In this document: piece after piece, positions 1 through 7,007 of the stretch | Layout: each line of letters begins with the position of its first letter | Numbering within the stretch: position 1 is the first letter of the stretch | NCBI GenBank assembly: GCA_044867345.1 | Contig: JBIOUU010000190.1 | Location: forward strand, 1 to 39,596 | Length of the DNA stretch: 39,596 bases | Direction: 5' to 3' | From: AC-69 sp044867345 | Lineage (GTDB): Bacteria > Actinomycetota > UBA4738 > HRBIN12 | The notes under the pieces: generated by a model | What the model saw: the letters and a program-made list of their open reading frames with translations, nothing else | Told to the model about the DNA's origin: nothing | Databases searched by the model: none | Program-made: the position numbers and the translations under genes

Positions 1-1
1 G

Positions 2-88
2 GCGCGGCGGGCGCTGCCCGCCCTCCTAGAGCGATGGCTCGGGCCACAAGATCGAATCCGGACCGAACGCGGGGTTCGGCCCGGATGA
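2..88 (+). CDS. possible 3' end of an upstream gene (partial)
   Basis: The second forward frame is open from the window edge to a TGA at 86-88. It encodes about 28 residues, beginning ARRALPALLERWLGP and rich in Arg and Leu, which look like the C-terminal tail of a longer protein. In related genomes gpsA or another short metabolic gene lies upstream of ddl, but the residues visible here do not identify the family. It is low confidence because any short GC-rich frame can stay open. Confidence 0.3.
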   Translation, partial: ARRALPALLERWLGPQDRIRTERGVRPG

Positions 89-101
89 CGCCGCCAACCG
101 G

Positions 102-107
102 TAGAAT
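102..107 (+). promoter_or_regulatory. -10 box upstream of ddl
   Basis: TAGAAT matches the actinobacterial TANNNT -10 element and is also seen before other genes in this window. The start point would fall near 114, leaving a leader of about 15 bases that ends in GGAGG abutting the GTG at 129. No good -35 box is visible. Confidence 0.5.
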
Positions 108-128
108 TCCGAGGCTTCCGGTCCGGAG

Positions 129-1007
129 GTGGCCCTGGACCAGGAGCCGGGGTCCCAGACACTGGTGGCCGAGGACGGGTCCCGGACTCCCATCGACGTG
201 GTGTTCCCGGTGATGCATGGTCCGTACGGGGAGGACGGCTCGATCCAGGGGTTCCTGGAGGTGGCCGGAGTGCCCTACGTGGGTGCCGGCGTGCTGGCTT
301 CCGCCGTCGGCATGGACAAGGCGGTCCAGAAGGTCCTGTTCCGGGCGGCAGGGATCCCCGTCGTGGAGCATGAGGTGGTCCACGAACGCGAGTGGGAGGA
401 GGACCCCGAGGCCGTCGAGGCCGGCGCGGAGCACCTCGGATTCCCGCTGTTCGCCAAGCCCGCCTCGCTCGGCTCGTCCGTCGGCGTGACCAAGGTGCAC
501 GGCCGGGCGGACCTCCGGGGCGCGCTGGAGCGGGCGTTCCGCTACGGACGCAAGGCACTGCTCGAGCGGGCCGTGGAGGGTGGACGGGAGCTCGAGGTGG
601 CGGTGCTCGGGAACGACGATCCCGTAGCGTCCGTCGCCGGTGAGATCGTGCCCCGGCACGAGTTCTACAGCTACGAGGCGAAGTACCTCGACGAGAAGGG
701 AGCCGAGCTCCTGATCCCGGCGGACGTCTCGCCGGAGATCATGGAGGAGACGCAACGGCTGGCCGTGGCGGCCTTCCTGGCCGTGGACGGCGCCGGGATG
801 GCTCGGGTGGATTTCTTCTTCCGGCCGAGCGGAGGTGTGGTGATCAACGAGATCAACACCATCCCGGGATTCACCCAGATCTCGATGTATCCCAAGCTGT
901 GGGAGGCCTCCGGGCTCTCCTATCCCGAGTTGATCGACCGCCTCGTGGAGCTCGCGGTGGAGCGCCACGAGCGGGAGCGGAAGAAGGGGACGGGCCTCGA
1001 TCCGTGA
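129..1007 (+). CDS. ddl: D-alanine--D-alanine ligase, N-terminally short
   Basis: This is an ATP-grasp ligase that joins two D-alanines for the peptidoglycan precursor (cytoplasmic). Visible family features are FPVMHGPYGEDGSIQG, then VGAGVLASAVGMDK, the glycine-rich ATP-binding segment KPASLGSSVGV, the YSYEAKYL loop, the metal-binding region RVDFFF, and INEINTIPGFT near the C terminus. The GTG at 129 is preceded by GGAGG that directly abuts it. At 292 residues it is about 60-80 shorter than actinobacterial Ddl proteins. The whole first lobe is missing, including the GG-S-E-EVS segment that carries the Glu which positions the first D-alanine. In-frame TAG codons at 27 and 102 rule out an upstream extension in this frame. 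The family call is secure; whether the gene is intact is doubtful. Confidence 0.88.
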   Translation: MALDQEPGSQTLVAEDGSRTPIDVVFPVMHGPYGEDGSIQGFLEVAGVPYVGAGVLASAVGMDKAVQKVLFRAAGIPVVEHEVVHEREWEEDPEAVEAGAEHLGFPLFAKPASLGSSVGVTKVHGRADLRGALERAFRYGRKALLERAVEGGRELEVAVLGNDDPVASVAGEIVPRHEFYSYEAKYLDEKGAELLIPADVSPEIMEETQRLAVAAFLAVDGAGMARVDFFFRPSGGVVINEINTIPGFTQISMYPKLWEASGLSYPELIDRLVELAVERHERERKKGTGLDP

Positions 1008-1032
1008 GGGGTCGCCGGTCCCTGGGGCGAGC

Positions 1033-1266
1033 CTACAAGTGGACGACGGGGCAGGTCAGCGTGCGCGTGATCCCCTCGACCGACTGGATCTTGGCCACCA
1101 CGAGCTTGCCCAGCTCGTCGACGTTCTTGGCCTCGGCGCGGACGATCACGTCGTAGGGCCCCGTCACGTCCTCGGCCTCGGCGACGCCCCCGATGTCCCG
1201 GACTTCCTTGGCCACCTGGGCCGCCTTGCCCACCTCGGTCTGGATCAGGATGTACGCCTGGACCAC
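1033..1266 (-). CDS. stand-alone Lrp/AsnC effector-binding (RAM) domain protein
   Basis: A 77-residue protein made only of the ligand-binding RAM domain of Lrp/AsnC regulators, with no DNA-binding helix-turn-helix. It shows the beta-alpha-beta-beta-alpha-beta pattern: VQAYILIQTEVG, a helix, VTGPYDVIVRAEAKNVDEL, a helix, then GITRTLTCPVVHL. Such proteins form oligomers that bind amino acids or other small effectors and may partner full-length regulators. I chose the GTG at 1266 because GGGAGG lies six bases upstream and the domain begins there; a longer reading to 1383 adds only Arg-rich low-complexity sequence. It converges on ddl with a 25-base gap. Its ligand cannot be read from the sequence. 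Confidence 0.85.
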   Translation of the reverse strand: MVQAYILIQTEVGKAAQVAKEVRDIGGVAEAEDVTGPYDVIVRAEAKNVDELGKLVVAKIQSVEGITRTLTCPVVHL

Positions 1267-1296
1267 GACTGACCTCCCTGGCTCGCGCGAACCCCC

Positions 1297-1302
1297 AGCG
1301 TA
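1297..1302 (-). promoter_or_regulatory. -10 box for the RAM-domain gene
   Basis: On the minus strand TACGCT lies about 30 bases before the GTG at 1266. A TTGGCG sits 18 bases further upstream as a possible -35. The leader would be about 24 bases and contains the GGGAGG ribosome binding site. Confidence 0.4.
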
Positions 1303-1369
1303 GCGACCGGCCCGAGGGCGCGCCAACGCCCGCGTCCTCCGGCGTTGCCGGGGCGGGATAATCGGAGGT

Positions 1370-1555
1370 ATGGCCAAGGCCAAGAAGAAGAAGCGGTCGA
1401 AGGGGACCGGGTTCCTCGAGACCTATCGATCCATCCGAAAGCCCATGCCGCCGCCCGAGAAGGTGATGAAGGACGGCAGGCGCACGGACGAAGAGGACCG
1501 GGCCCGCCGGGAGATCGAGGAGGGCGAGGAGCCACGCTTCCCTGGGAGCGAGTGA
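1370..1555 (+). CDS. small highly basic protein of unknown function
   Basis: A 61-residue protein beginning MAKAKKKKRSKGTGF, with an extremely Lys-rich N terminus and an acidic, Arg/Glu-rich C-terminal half (RTDEEDRARREIEEGEE). CGGAGGT lies directly before the ATG, and GATAAT at 1357-1362 could be its -10 box. Its TGA overlaps the GTG start of the following phosphoribosyltransferase (GTGA), which supports a real, translationally coupled gene. I do not recognise a family. The charge pattern would suit nucleic-acid or polyphosphate binding, but that is inference only. Confidence 0.6.
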   Translation: MAKAKKKKRSKGTGFLETYRSIRKPMPPPEKVMKDGRRTDEEDRARREIEEGEEPRFPGSE

Positions 1556-2193
1556 TCTTCGAGGATCGGGTGGACGCTGGCGAGCGGCTGGCCAAGGCGC
1601 TGCTGGACTATGCCGGGCAGGACGTGGTCGTCCTGGCCATCCCCCGGGGCGGGGTGATCGTCGGCGAGGCGGTCGCCAGGCACCTCGGCGCCCCCCTGGA
1701 TGTGGTCGTGCCGCGCAAGATCGGCGCGCCGGGCAACCCGGAGCTGGGGCTCGGGGCCATCGCGCCGGGGGTGCGCGTCCTGGACGACCGGATGATCCAG
1801 ATGCTGGGCGTGTCCTCGCACTACGTGGAGCAGGAGATCGCCGCGCAGGAGCGGGAGATCGAACGCCGGACGACCGTGTACCGGGGCGGGAGGCCTCCCG
1901 CAGACCTGGCCGGGAAGGTGGCCATCGTCGTCGACGACGGGGTGGCGACGGGGGGAACGGCCGTTGCCGCAGTTCGATGGGCCAAAGCCCAGGGCGCGAG
2001 CAAGGTGGTGCTCGCGGTGCCCGTTGGCCCCGGCGCCGCACTCGGCCGGCTCCGCGCGGAGGCCGACGAGGTGGTGATCCTCGCCGCACCCGAGCCGTTC
2101 TTCGCGGTGGGGGAGTGGTACCGGCGGTTCGACCAGGTCTCCGATGATGAGGTCGTCGCCGCTCTGGCAAGGGCGGCGACGGGCTCCGGATGA
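1552..2193 (+). CDS. predicted phosphoribosyltransferase (COG1926-like)
   Basis: A 213-residue type I phosphoribosyltransferase fold. It carries the conserved VVLAIPRGGVIVGEAVA segment, VVPRKIGAPGNPELGLGAI, and the PRPP-binding loop VVDDGVATGGTA at about residues 126-138. The ending APEPFFAVGEWYRRFDQVSDDEV is characteristic of this uncharacterised group of predicted phosphoribosyltransferases, often found with hydrolases or stress genes. The acceptor base is unknown. The GTG at 1552 overlaps the stop of the small basic protein, and the family's usual N terminus (F-DR-DAG-LA) begins right there, so I prefer it to longer in-frame readings. The gene ends in an ATGA overlap with the next gene. 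Confidence 0.85.
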   Translation: MIFEDRVDAGERLAKALLDYAGQDVVVLAIPRGGVIVGEAVARHLGAPLDVVVPRKIGAPGNPELGLGAIAPGVRVLDDRMIQMLGVSSHYVEQEIAAQEREIERRTTVYRGGRPPADLAGKVAIVVDDGVATGGTAVAAVRWAKAQGASKVVLAVPVGPGAALGRLRAEADEVVILAAPEPFFAVGEWYRRFDQVSDDEVVAALARAATGSG

Positions 2194-2495
2194 ACGTCGT
2201 CGAGCTCGTGGTGGCCGGCGCGTTCGGGCTGGCAGGCCTCCGCTCGCTGTGGAAGTGGTCGCGCCGCCGGTTCGAGGGCGCCGACATCGCCGACCACGTG
2301 CTGTACGCCCTGTACGTCACCGGCCGCGTGGGGCTGTGGTTCGCCTTCGCCGGGCTGTTCCTGATCTACTCGCTCACGAGCGTCGACGGAAAGCCCACGA
2401 GCGACCTCGCCCGGTTCCGGTGGTACTTCATGGTCCCGATCGGGCTCGCCGTGCTCCAGCTCCTCGCGGGGTTCGCCCTCGGTCGTCGCGTTTAG
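2190..2495 (+). CDS. small membrane protein, unknown function
   Basis: A 101-residue protein with about three hydrophobic segments: residues 3-19, about 45-66 (GLWFAFAGLFLIYSL) and about 79-97 (FMVPIGLAVLQLLAGFALG). A basic stretch, KWSRRRFEG, follows the first segment. The start overlaps the phosphoribosyltransferase stop as ATGA, so the two are probably translated from one mRNA. I do not recognise a family, and nothing catalytic is visible. Confidence 0.6.
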   Translation: MNVVELVVAGAFGLAGLRSLWKWSRRRFEGADIADHVLYALYVTGRVGLWFAFAGLFLIYSLTSVDGKPTSDLARFRWYFMVPIGLAVLQLLAGFALGRRV

Positions 2496-2583
2496 GACTG
2501 AGCTCGTCGCGATGCTGTGGCGAAGTGCGTCGCTCCCGCGACAGCTCTCCAACCGGGATGCCGTGGGATGCTATGAGGTACCG

Positions 2584-3621
2584 ATGGTCCGCTTGCTGAG
2601 GTCCCGCTCGGCGTTCGCCGCGGCCGTCCTAGCCGTGACCATCGTGCTCGCGGTGGGGTGGCTATCGGTCGGCCGGGCCGCCCCGACGCCCAACCTGCCG
2701 TCGGTCTCGCCGGCCACGCTCATCGCATCGACCCTCCATGCCGTGGCGAGCCGGACGCCGGTCTCCGGGACGGTCAAGACCCACGTGGACCTGGGGATCC
2801 CCCAGCTCCCATCGAGCCTCAGCGATCCGGCCGGCCCGGCCGCGATCCTTCTGGCCGACCAGACGTTCAAGGTCTGGTACGGACCCGACGGGCTCCGCGT
2901 GGCCCAGATCCTCCCGTTCGGAGAGCGCGACCTCGTGGCCAATCGGACCGACGTCTGGCTCTGGGACGCGCAGCGGTTCTCGGCATGGCACTACGCCGTG
3001 GACGAGGCCGCGCCACGACAGCCCCCGCCACGACAGCCCCCGCCGTCGCTCGGGGACCTGAACCGGTTCGTCTCGGACGTCCTGCGAGACGATCGGTCGT
3101 ACGTCGCGGCCTCCGTGGCCGACTCGGAGGTGGTCGCCGGCCGGGACGCATACGTGCTTCGCCTCACGCCGGCCACCGCCGACACCCTGCTCGGGAGGAT
3201 CGATGTCGCGATCGACGCCGAGACAAGGATGCCCCTTTCACTCCAGCTCTTCCCCCGGGGGAGCTCGACGGCGGTGGTTGCGGTGAGGTACGCGTCGGTC
3301 GCGTTCGAACCGCTGGACGCCTCCATGTTCACGTTCAACGCTCCACAGGACGCAGTGGTGAAGCAGGTGAGCGACGAGGGCCCGGGGGCTCCCGGCTCTC
3401 CGGACCAGCAGCCGGAACAGGGGGTGCGCGTGTTCGACCGGGGATTCGAGATGATCTTCGCGGTCCGCGGGTCCGACGTGCCGGCCGAAATCCGCCGCCT
3501 GTTCCCGTACGCGGGTCCGCTGGGCTCGGCCGACGTCGTGGATCGGGGCGACCATTCCTGGCTCGTGGTCGGCCTGGTGCCGCCCTCGGCGCTCGCGGAG
3601 GTGGAGTCCAAGCTCCCGTGA
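2584..3621 (+). CDS. LolA/RseB-like exported protein
   Basis: A 345-residue protein with a short basic N terminus and one hydrophobic segment (AFAAAVLAVTIVLAVGWLSVG), so it is secreted or anchored outside the membrane. The following domain resembles the LolA/RseB/MucB half-barrel fold (SGTVKTHVDLG, then KVWYGPDGLRVAQI, VWLWDAQRFSAWHY and VDVAIDAETRMPLSLQLF-like strands). In actinobacteria such proteins often precede an ABC exporter, as here. The ATG at 2584 has GAGGT five bases upstream and starts a proper signal sequence; an upstream in-frame ATG at 2512 adds residues unlike a signal peptide. A Pro-rich linker is encoded by two perfect 15-base repeats. The cargo is unknown. Confidence 0.65.
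   Translation: MVRLLRSRSAFAAAVLAVTIVLAVGWLSVGRAAPTPNLPSVSPATLIASTLHAVASRTPVSGTVKTHVDLGIPQLPSSLSDPAGPAAILLADQTFKVWYGPDGLRVAQILPFGERDLVANRTDVWLWDAQRFSAWHYAVDEAAPRQPPPRQPPPSLGDLNRFVSDVLRDDRSYVAASVADSEVVAGRDAYVLRLTPATADTLLGRIDVAIDAETRMPLSLQLFPRGSSTAVVAVRYASVAFEPLDASMFTFNAPQDAVVKQVSDEGPGAPGSPDQQPEQGVRVFDRGFEMIFAVRGSDVPAEIRRLFPYAGPLGSADVVDRGDHSWLVVGLVPPSALAEVESKLP
3011..3040 (+). repeat. two perfect tandem copies of a 15-base unit
   Basis: CGCCACGACAGCCCC occurs twice head to tail inside the LolA-like gene and encodes repeated RQPPP. Being a multiple of three, copy-number change would keep the frame and only lengthen a Pro-rich linker. Confidence 0.85.
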
Positions 3622-4547
3622 CCGCGTTGGTCACGCGCGGGCTGACGAAGCGTTACGACGGGGTGAACGTGGTCGACGGTCTGGATCTCGCCGTGGACCG
3701 CGGCGAGCTCTACGGGTTCCTGGGGCCGAACGGCGCGGGGAAGACCACGACGATCCGGATGGCCCTGGGATTGATCTTCCCTTCCGGCGGCGAAGTGGAG
3801 CTGTTGGGGAAGCCCATGTTCCGCAGGGGCCGGGACGACGCGCTTCGCCGGACGGGCGCGTTGATCGAGGAGCCCGCGTTCTACCGGTTCCTGTCGGGCC
3901 GAAGGAACCTTGAGGCTTTCGCCCGGGCCGGCGGGGAGGGCGAGGAGGTCGGGCGGCGCCTGTCTCGCATCGACGAGGTACTGGAACAGGTCGGCCTGTC
4001 GACGGCCGGGGACAAGCGGGTGAAGGCGTACAGCCAGGGCATGCGGCAACGCCTGGGGATCGCGCTCGCGCTCCTCGGCCGGCCCGAGGTGCTCGTGCTC
4101 GACGAGCCGACGAACGGGCTCGACCCGGCGGGCATGCGCGAGGTCAGGTTGCTCCTGCGACGCCTGGCCGACGGCGGCACCACCGTGTTCGTGTCGAGCC
4201 ACCTGCTCGCGGAGGTCGAGGTCATGTGCGACCGAGTCGGCGTCCTCTCACGGGGCCGACTGGTGGCCGAGGGTCCGCCGGAGAACCTACGAGGGGGCAC
4301 CGAGCACCTGCGGATCGAGGTCGGCGATCCCGAACGCGCGGCGGCGATCCTTCGAGACCTGGCCGGCGTGGCCGGTATCGAGGGCGAGGGGCGCGTCCTC
4401 CGGGTCCATCTCGACGGCGCAACGCCCGCTCGGGTGAACGCGGCCCTGGTCTCGGGCGGGGTGGCCGTGAGCGCCCTGGTGTCGGAACGCGACACGCTGG
4501 AAGACGTCTTCATGTCGCTCGTGGAGGGCTCCGGTGTTCAGGGTTGA
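3618..4547 (+). CDS. ABC-2 type transporter ATP-binding protein
   Basis: A 309-residue ATPase subunit of an ABC exporter. Walker A GPNGAGKTT lies at residues 36-44, the signature YSQGMRQRL at about 138-146, Walker B VLVLDEPTNGLDP at about 157-169, and an H-loop SSH follows. The C-terminal 80 residues form the accessory domain common in drug or lipid exporter ATPases (CcmA/DrrA-like). The GTG start overlaps the stop of the exported protein gene (GTGA), and the permease gene begins before this one ends, so the three genes form one unit. The exported substrate cannot be deduced. Confidence 0.93.
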   Translation: MTALVTRGLTKRYDGVNVVDGLDLAVDRGELYGFLGPNGAGKTTTIRMALGLIFPSGGEVELLGKPMFRRGRDDALRRTGALIEEPAFYRFLSGRRNLEAFARAGGEGEEVGRRLSRIDEVLEQVGLSTAGDKRVKAYSQGMRQRLGIALALLGRPEVLVLDEPTNGLDPAGMREVRLLLRRLADGGTTVFVSSHLLAEVEVMCDRVGVLSRGRLVAEGPPENLRGGTEHLRIEVGDPERAAAILRDLAGVAGIEGEGRVLRVHLDGATPARVNAALVSGGVAVSALVSERDTLEDVFMSLVEGSGVQG

Positions 4548-5340
4548 GCTGATGAAAGCGTGGCGCCGTTGGCGGACCTATCTGCTCGCTGCGGCCCTCG
4601 GCGGCATCCCGGTGCTGATCGTCATGGCCGTGAAGCTGTCACCACCGACGGCGGCGGACTCCGGGGACGCGCCGCCCTTCCTGTTCCAGATCCTGCGCAA
4701 CGGGTTGTTCGCCCCGCTCACCGGCCTGGCAGTCATCCAGCCGTTCTTCCTGCCGCTCGCCGCGGGGCTCCTGGCCGGCGACGGGGTGGCCGGCGAGGCC
4801 CAAGCGGGGACGCTGCGCTACCTCCTGGTCCGGCCGGTGGCCCGAACGCGACTGGTCCTGGGCAAGTACGGAGCGGCCATGGCCCTCCTCGGCCTCCTCC
4901 TTCTGTGGGTCGTGGGATGCGGCGCGTTCTGGGGCGGCGTGGTGTTCGGGTTCAAGCCGCTGCCCACGCTGTCGGGGACGACGCTCTCGGTGGCCCAGGC
5001 CTCCCTGCGGATCCTCGCGGCGGCCGGCTACATCCTCCTCGGGGTGTCCGGGATCGCCGCGATCGGCGTATGCATCTCGACGCTCACGGACTCGGGGCCG
5101 GGCGCGATCGTGGCCACGGTGATCCTGGGCATCGCCAGCGAGGTCGTCGATCAGATCCCGAACCTCCGGGTCATCCACCCGTACCTGCCCACCCACGGGT
5201 GGCTGGCGTTCACCGACCTGTTCCGGTTCCCCGTCGAGTGGGGCGGCATGCGCGGAGGTGTCCTGGTCTCGGGCGCGTACACGGCCGTGTTCCTCAGTGT
5301 TGCCCTCGTGTCGTTCTCGCGCCGCGACGTGGTCGCGTGA
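4534..5340 (+). CDS. ABC-2 type transporter permease
   Basis: A 268-residue integral membrane protein with about six transmembrane segments. The first (TYLLAAALGGIPVLIVMAV) follows a basic amphipathic start, MFRVELMKAWRRW. The conserved ABC-2 permease pattern DGVAGEAQAGTLRYLLVRPVARTRLVLGKY is clear after the second segment. The GTG at 4534 overlaps the ATPase gene by 14 bases and has GGAGG upstream. It partners the preceding ATPase. It ends six bases before the converging pckA stop, with no room for an ordinary terminator hairpin. Confidence 0.9.
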   Translation: MFRVELMKAWRRWRTYLLAAALGGIPVLIVMAVKLSPPTAADSGDAPPFLFQILRNGLFAPLTGLAVIQPFFLPLAAGLLAGDGVAGEAQAGTLRYLLVRPVARTRLVLGKYGAAMALLGLLLLWVVGCGAFWGGVVFGFKPLPTLSGTTLSVAQASLRILAAAGYILLGVSGIAAIGVCISTLTDSGPGAIVATVILGIASEVVDQIPNLRVIHPYLPTHGWLAFTDLFRFPVEWGGMRGGVLVSGAYTAVFLSVALVSFSRRDVVA

Positions 5341-5346
5341 GCGGGC

Positions 5347-6864
5347 TCAGCCGGCGGCGGCGACGATCTCCTTCGAGAGCTCCGGGAATCCCATGAGGTG
5401 GGCCCGCCGCTCGGCCTTGAACCGTGTGACGTCCTCGGCGTACTCGGCTTGTCGCCCCTGCCGCTCGTACAGCCGACGAGGCTCGAGTAGCTCGGGGTCA
5501 TCGATCCCGGGGACCGCCTCGGCGACGAGGTAGCCGAAGTCGGGATCCTCGGTCCAGGAGATGGTCCCCTCGGCGATGGCCTTCACCACGGCCGAGGAGT
5601 GGGGGATCTTCACCTTCCTCGATCGTTCGTCGTCCTCCCTGCCCCCCACCCGGCCCGTGTTCAGCAGGAACACCTCGATGGGATGAGACGCCAACAGCTC
5701 GAGGATGCGGTTGCCCTGGAGGCCGTGAGGCAGGGGGAAGAACGGGTTGGTCCCCGGCACCCGGAGGAACTTGCCCTCCTCGGCCTTGCCTCCGGCCGAG
5801 GTGCCGGTCGTCTCGCCGAGCATGAAGTACGCCGCGGCCTGCTCCTGCGACAGCTTGGCCACCGCAGGGATGATGTTCTCGTTCCAGTTCAGGATCAACA
5901 GGCGATCGACCGTGCCGACCGTGCGCGCGTCTCGATAGTTGCCCAGGTCGTCCATGCCGAACACGGCCCGGCCGTTCTTCGTGTACGAGGTCTCGAAGAA
6001 GTTCACCGTCCCCCGCTCGTCCTGGAACACGTTCTCCAGGAAGGCGGTGGGTTGTGTGACCGCCCGGAAGATGTTCGGTTCGAAGTCGGGGTCGAGGCTG
6101 AAGGTCTTGGCGAAGCACCCGTTCTCGGTGCCGTACACCTTCCCGCCTGGCATGAGCGCCACGAAGTCGTCCTGCACAGGTAACGACTCGTTCTGGGTGG
6201 TGAACGTGGTGGTGGTCTTGCCCGTCCCGGAGAGTCCGATGATGAGGAACACTTTCTCGCCGGCGTCCGTGGGGATCACCTTGCATCCGGCATGAAGCGC
6301 CAAGCCGCCGCGGTCGTAGACGATCGTGTTCCACATCCGAAGTCCGCCCTTCTTCGACTCGCCGAAGTAATCGGAGTTCAGGACCCGGGTCACGCCGTTC
6401 ACCAGGTCGACCGCGATGGCGCGGTCATCCGGATAGCCCGGTGCGGCGAGGTTCGGCGTGTAGATGACCTCGACGTCCGGCTCGCCGCCGTCGCGGGGGA
6501 AGTACAGCTTCTGCTGCATGCCGGCGATGTTCGCGTTGGCCTTCTCGATCGTGAGGCGGGCCGGTGTCCGGAAACGTTCGTCGTTGCCGATGTAGCCGTC
6601 GATCACCACGACGTCCTGCTTGGCCAGGTACGAGTCCTGCATCGACGCGATCCGCTCGTACTCCTGCCGCGTCATGGTCTTGCCGCTTGCCGACGCCGGA
6701 TCGTCGGTGACCACGAACGTGCTGGCGGAGGAGCGTGAGGTCACCCGGGTCTGCACGTTCACGTTGCCGAACTCCGTGACCCGGCACTGCGGCATCTCCT
6801 CGGTGGAGCTCCGCAGCTCCTCCGGTGAGGGGTTCTGGTGCACGGTTCGCGCCTCGACCAGCAA
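5347..6864 (-). CDS. pckA: phosphoenolpyruvate carboxykinase (ATP)
   Basis: A 505-residue enzyme that converts oxaloacetate and ATP to phosphoenolpyruvate, CO2 and ADP, the entry step of gluconeogenesis. The P-loop LIIGLSGTGKTTTT at about residues 207-220 is the ATP-PEPCK kinase-1a motif, and QDDFVALM follows as the divergent counterpart of the usual GDDEHGW metal-binding motif. FGESKKGGLRMWN and LALHAGCKV are the oxaloacetate/Mn-site region. It belongs to the diverged bacterial/archaeal branch rather than the E. coli-like one. The TTG start at 6864 has AAGGAG eight bases upstream; a GTG at 6840 is a weaker alternative. It is divergent from thiL with overlapping -10 boxes. Confidence 0.92.
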   Translation of the reverse strand: MLVEARTVHQNPSPEELRSSTEEMPQCRVTEFGNVNVQTRVTSRSSASTFVVTDDPASASGKTMTRQEYERIASMQDSYLAKQDVVVIDGYIGNDERFRTPARLTIEKANANIAGMQQKLYFPRDGGEPDVEVIYTPNLAAPGYPDDRAIAVDLVNGVTRVLNSDYFGESKKGGLRMWNTIVYDRGGLALHAGCKVIPTDAGEKVFLIIGLSGTGKTTTTFTTQNESLPVQDDFVALMPGGKVYGTENGCFAKTFSLDPDFEPNIFRAVTQPTAFLENVFQDERGTVNFFETSYTKNGRAVFGMDDLGNYRDARTVGTVDRLLILNWNENIIPAVAKLSQEQAAAYFMLGETTGTSAGGKAEEGKFLRVPGTNPFFPLPHGLQGNRILELLASHPIEVFLLNTGRVGGREDDERSRKVKIPHSSAVVKAIAEGTISWTEDPDFGYLVAEAVPGIDDPELLEPRRLYERQGRQAEYAEDVTRFKAERRAHLMGFPELSKEIVAAAG

Positions 6865-6928
6865 AAAGGTGCTCCTTCGACCACTCGAAGATCGGCGTCC
6901 GGGACGGAGCCGGTGCCTGATGAGACGC

Positions 6929-6934
6929 TAGATT
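6929..6934 (+). promoter_or_regulatory. -10 box for thiL
   Basis: TAGATT on the plus strand lies about 73 bases before the thiL ATG at 7008. It overlaps the minus-strand TAGAAT of pckA inside the 9-base block 6929-6937, so the two promoters would compete for polymerase. Confidence 0.45.
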
Positions 6935-6937
6935 CTA
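6932..6937 (-). promoter_or_regulatory. -10 box for pckA
   Basis: TAGAAT on the minus strand is a strong match to TANNNT and lies 67 bases before the TTG start of pckA. The roughly 60-base leader contains AAGGAG. It overlaps the opposite-strand -10 box of thiL. Confidence 0.5.
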
Positions 6938-7007
6938 CCCGAGGACCTCGCCCCGCCCGGCCGCCGTGGGCGGGGGACGGACGCCGGGCCGGGCCGGAAC
7001 CGATGCC

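Noticed and set aside
920..2320. A 466-codon minus-strand open frame over the phosphoribosyltransferase region
   Set aside because: It is Arg/Pro/Ser-rich low-complexity translation with no family features, and it covers three better genes in other frames.
3011..3040. Tandem 15-base repeat as a CRISPR-like or mobile feature
   Set aside because: There are only two in-frame copies within a coding Pro-rich linker, with no spacers and no associated genes.
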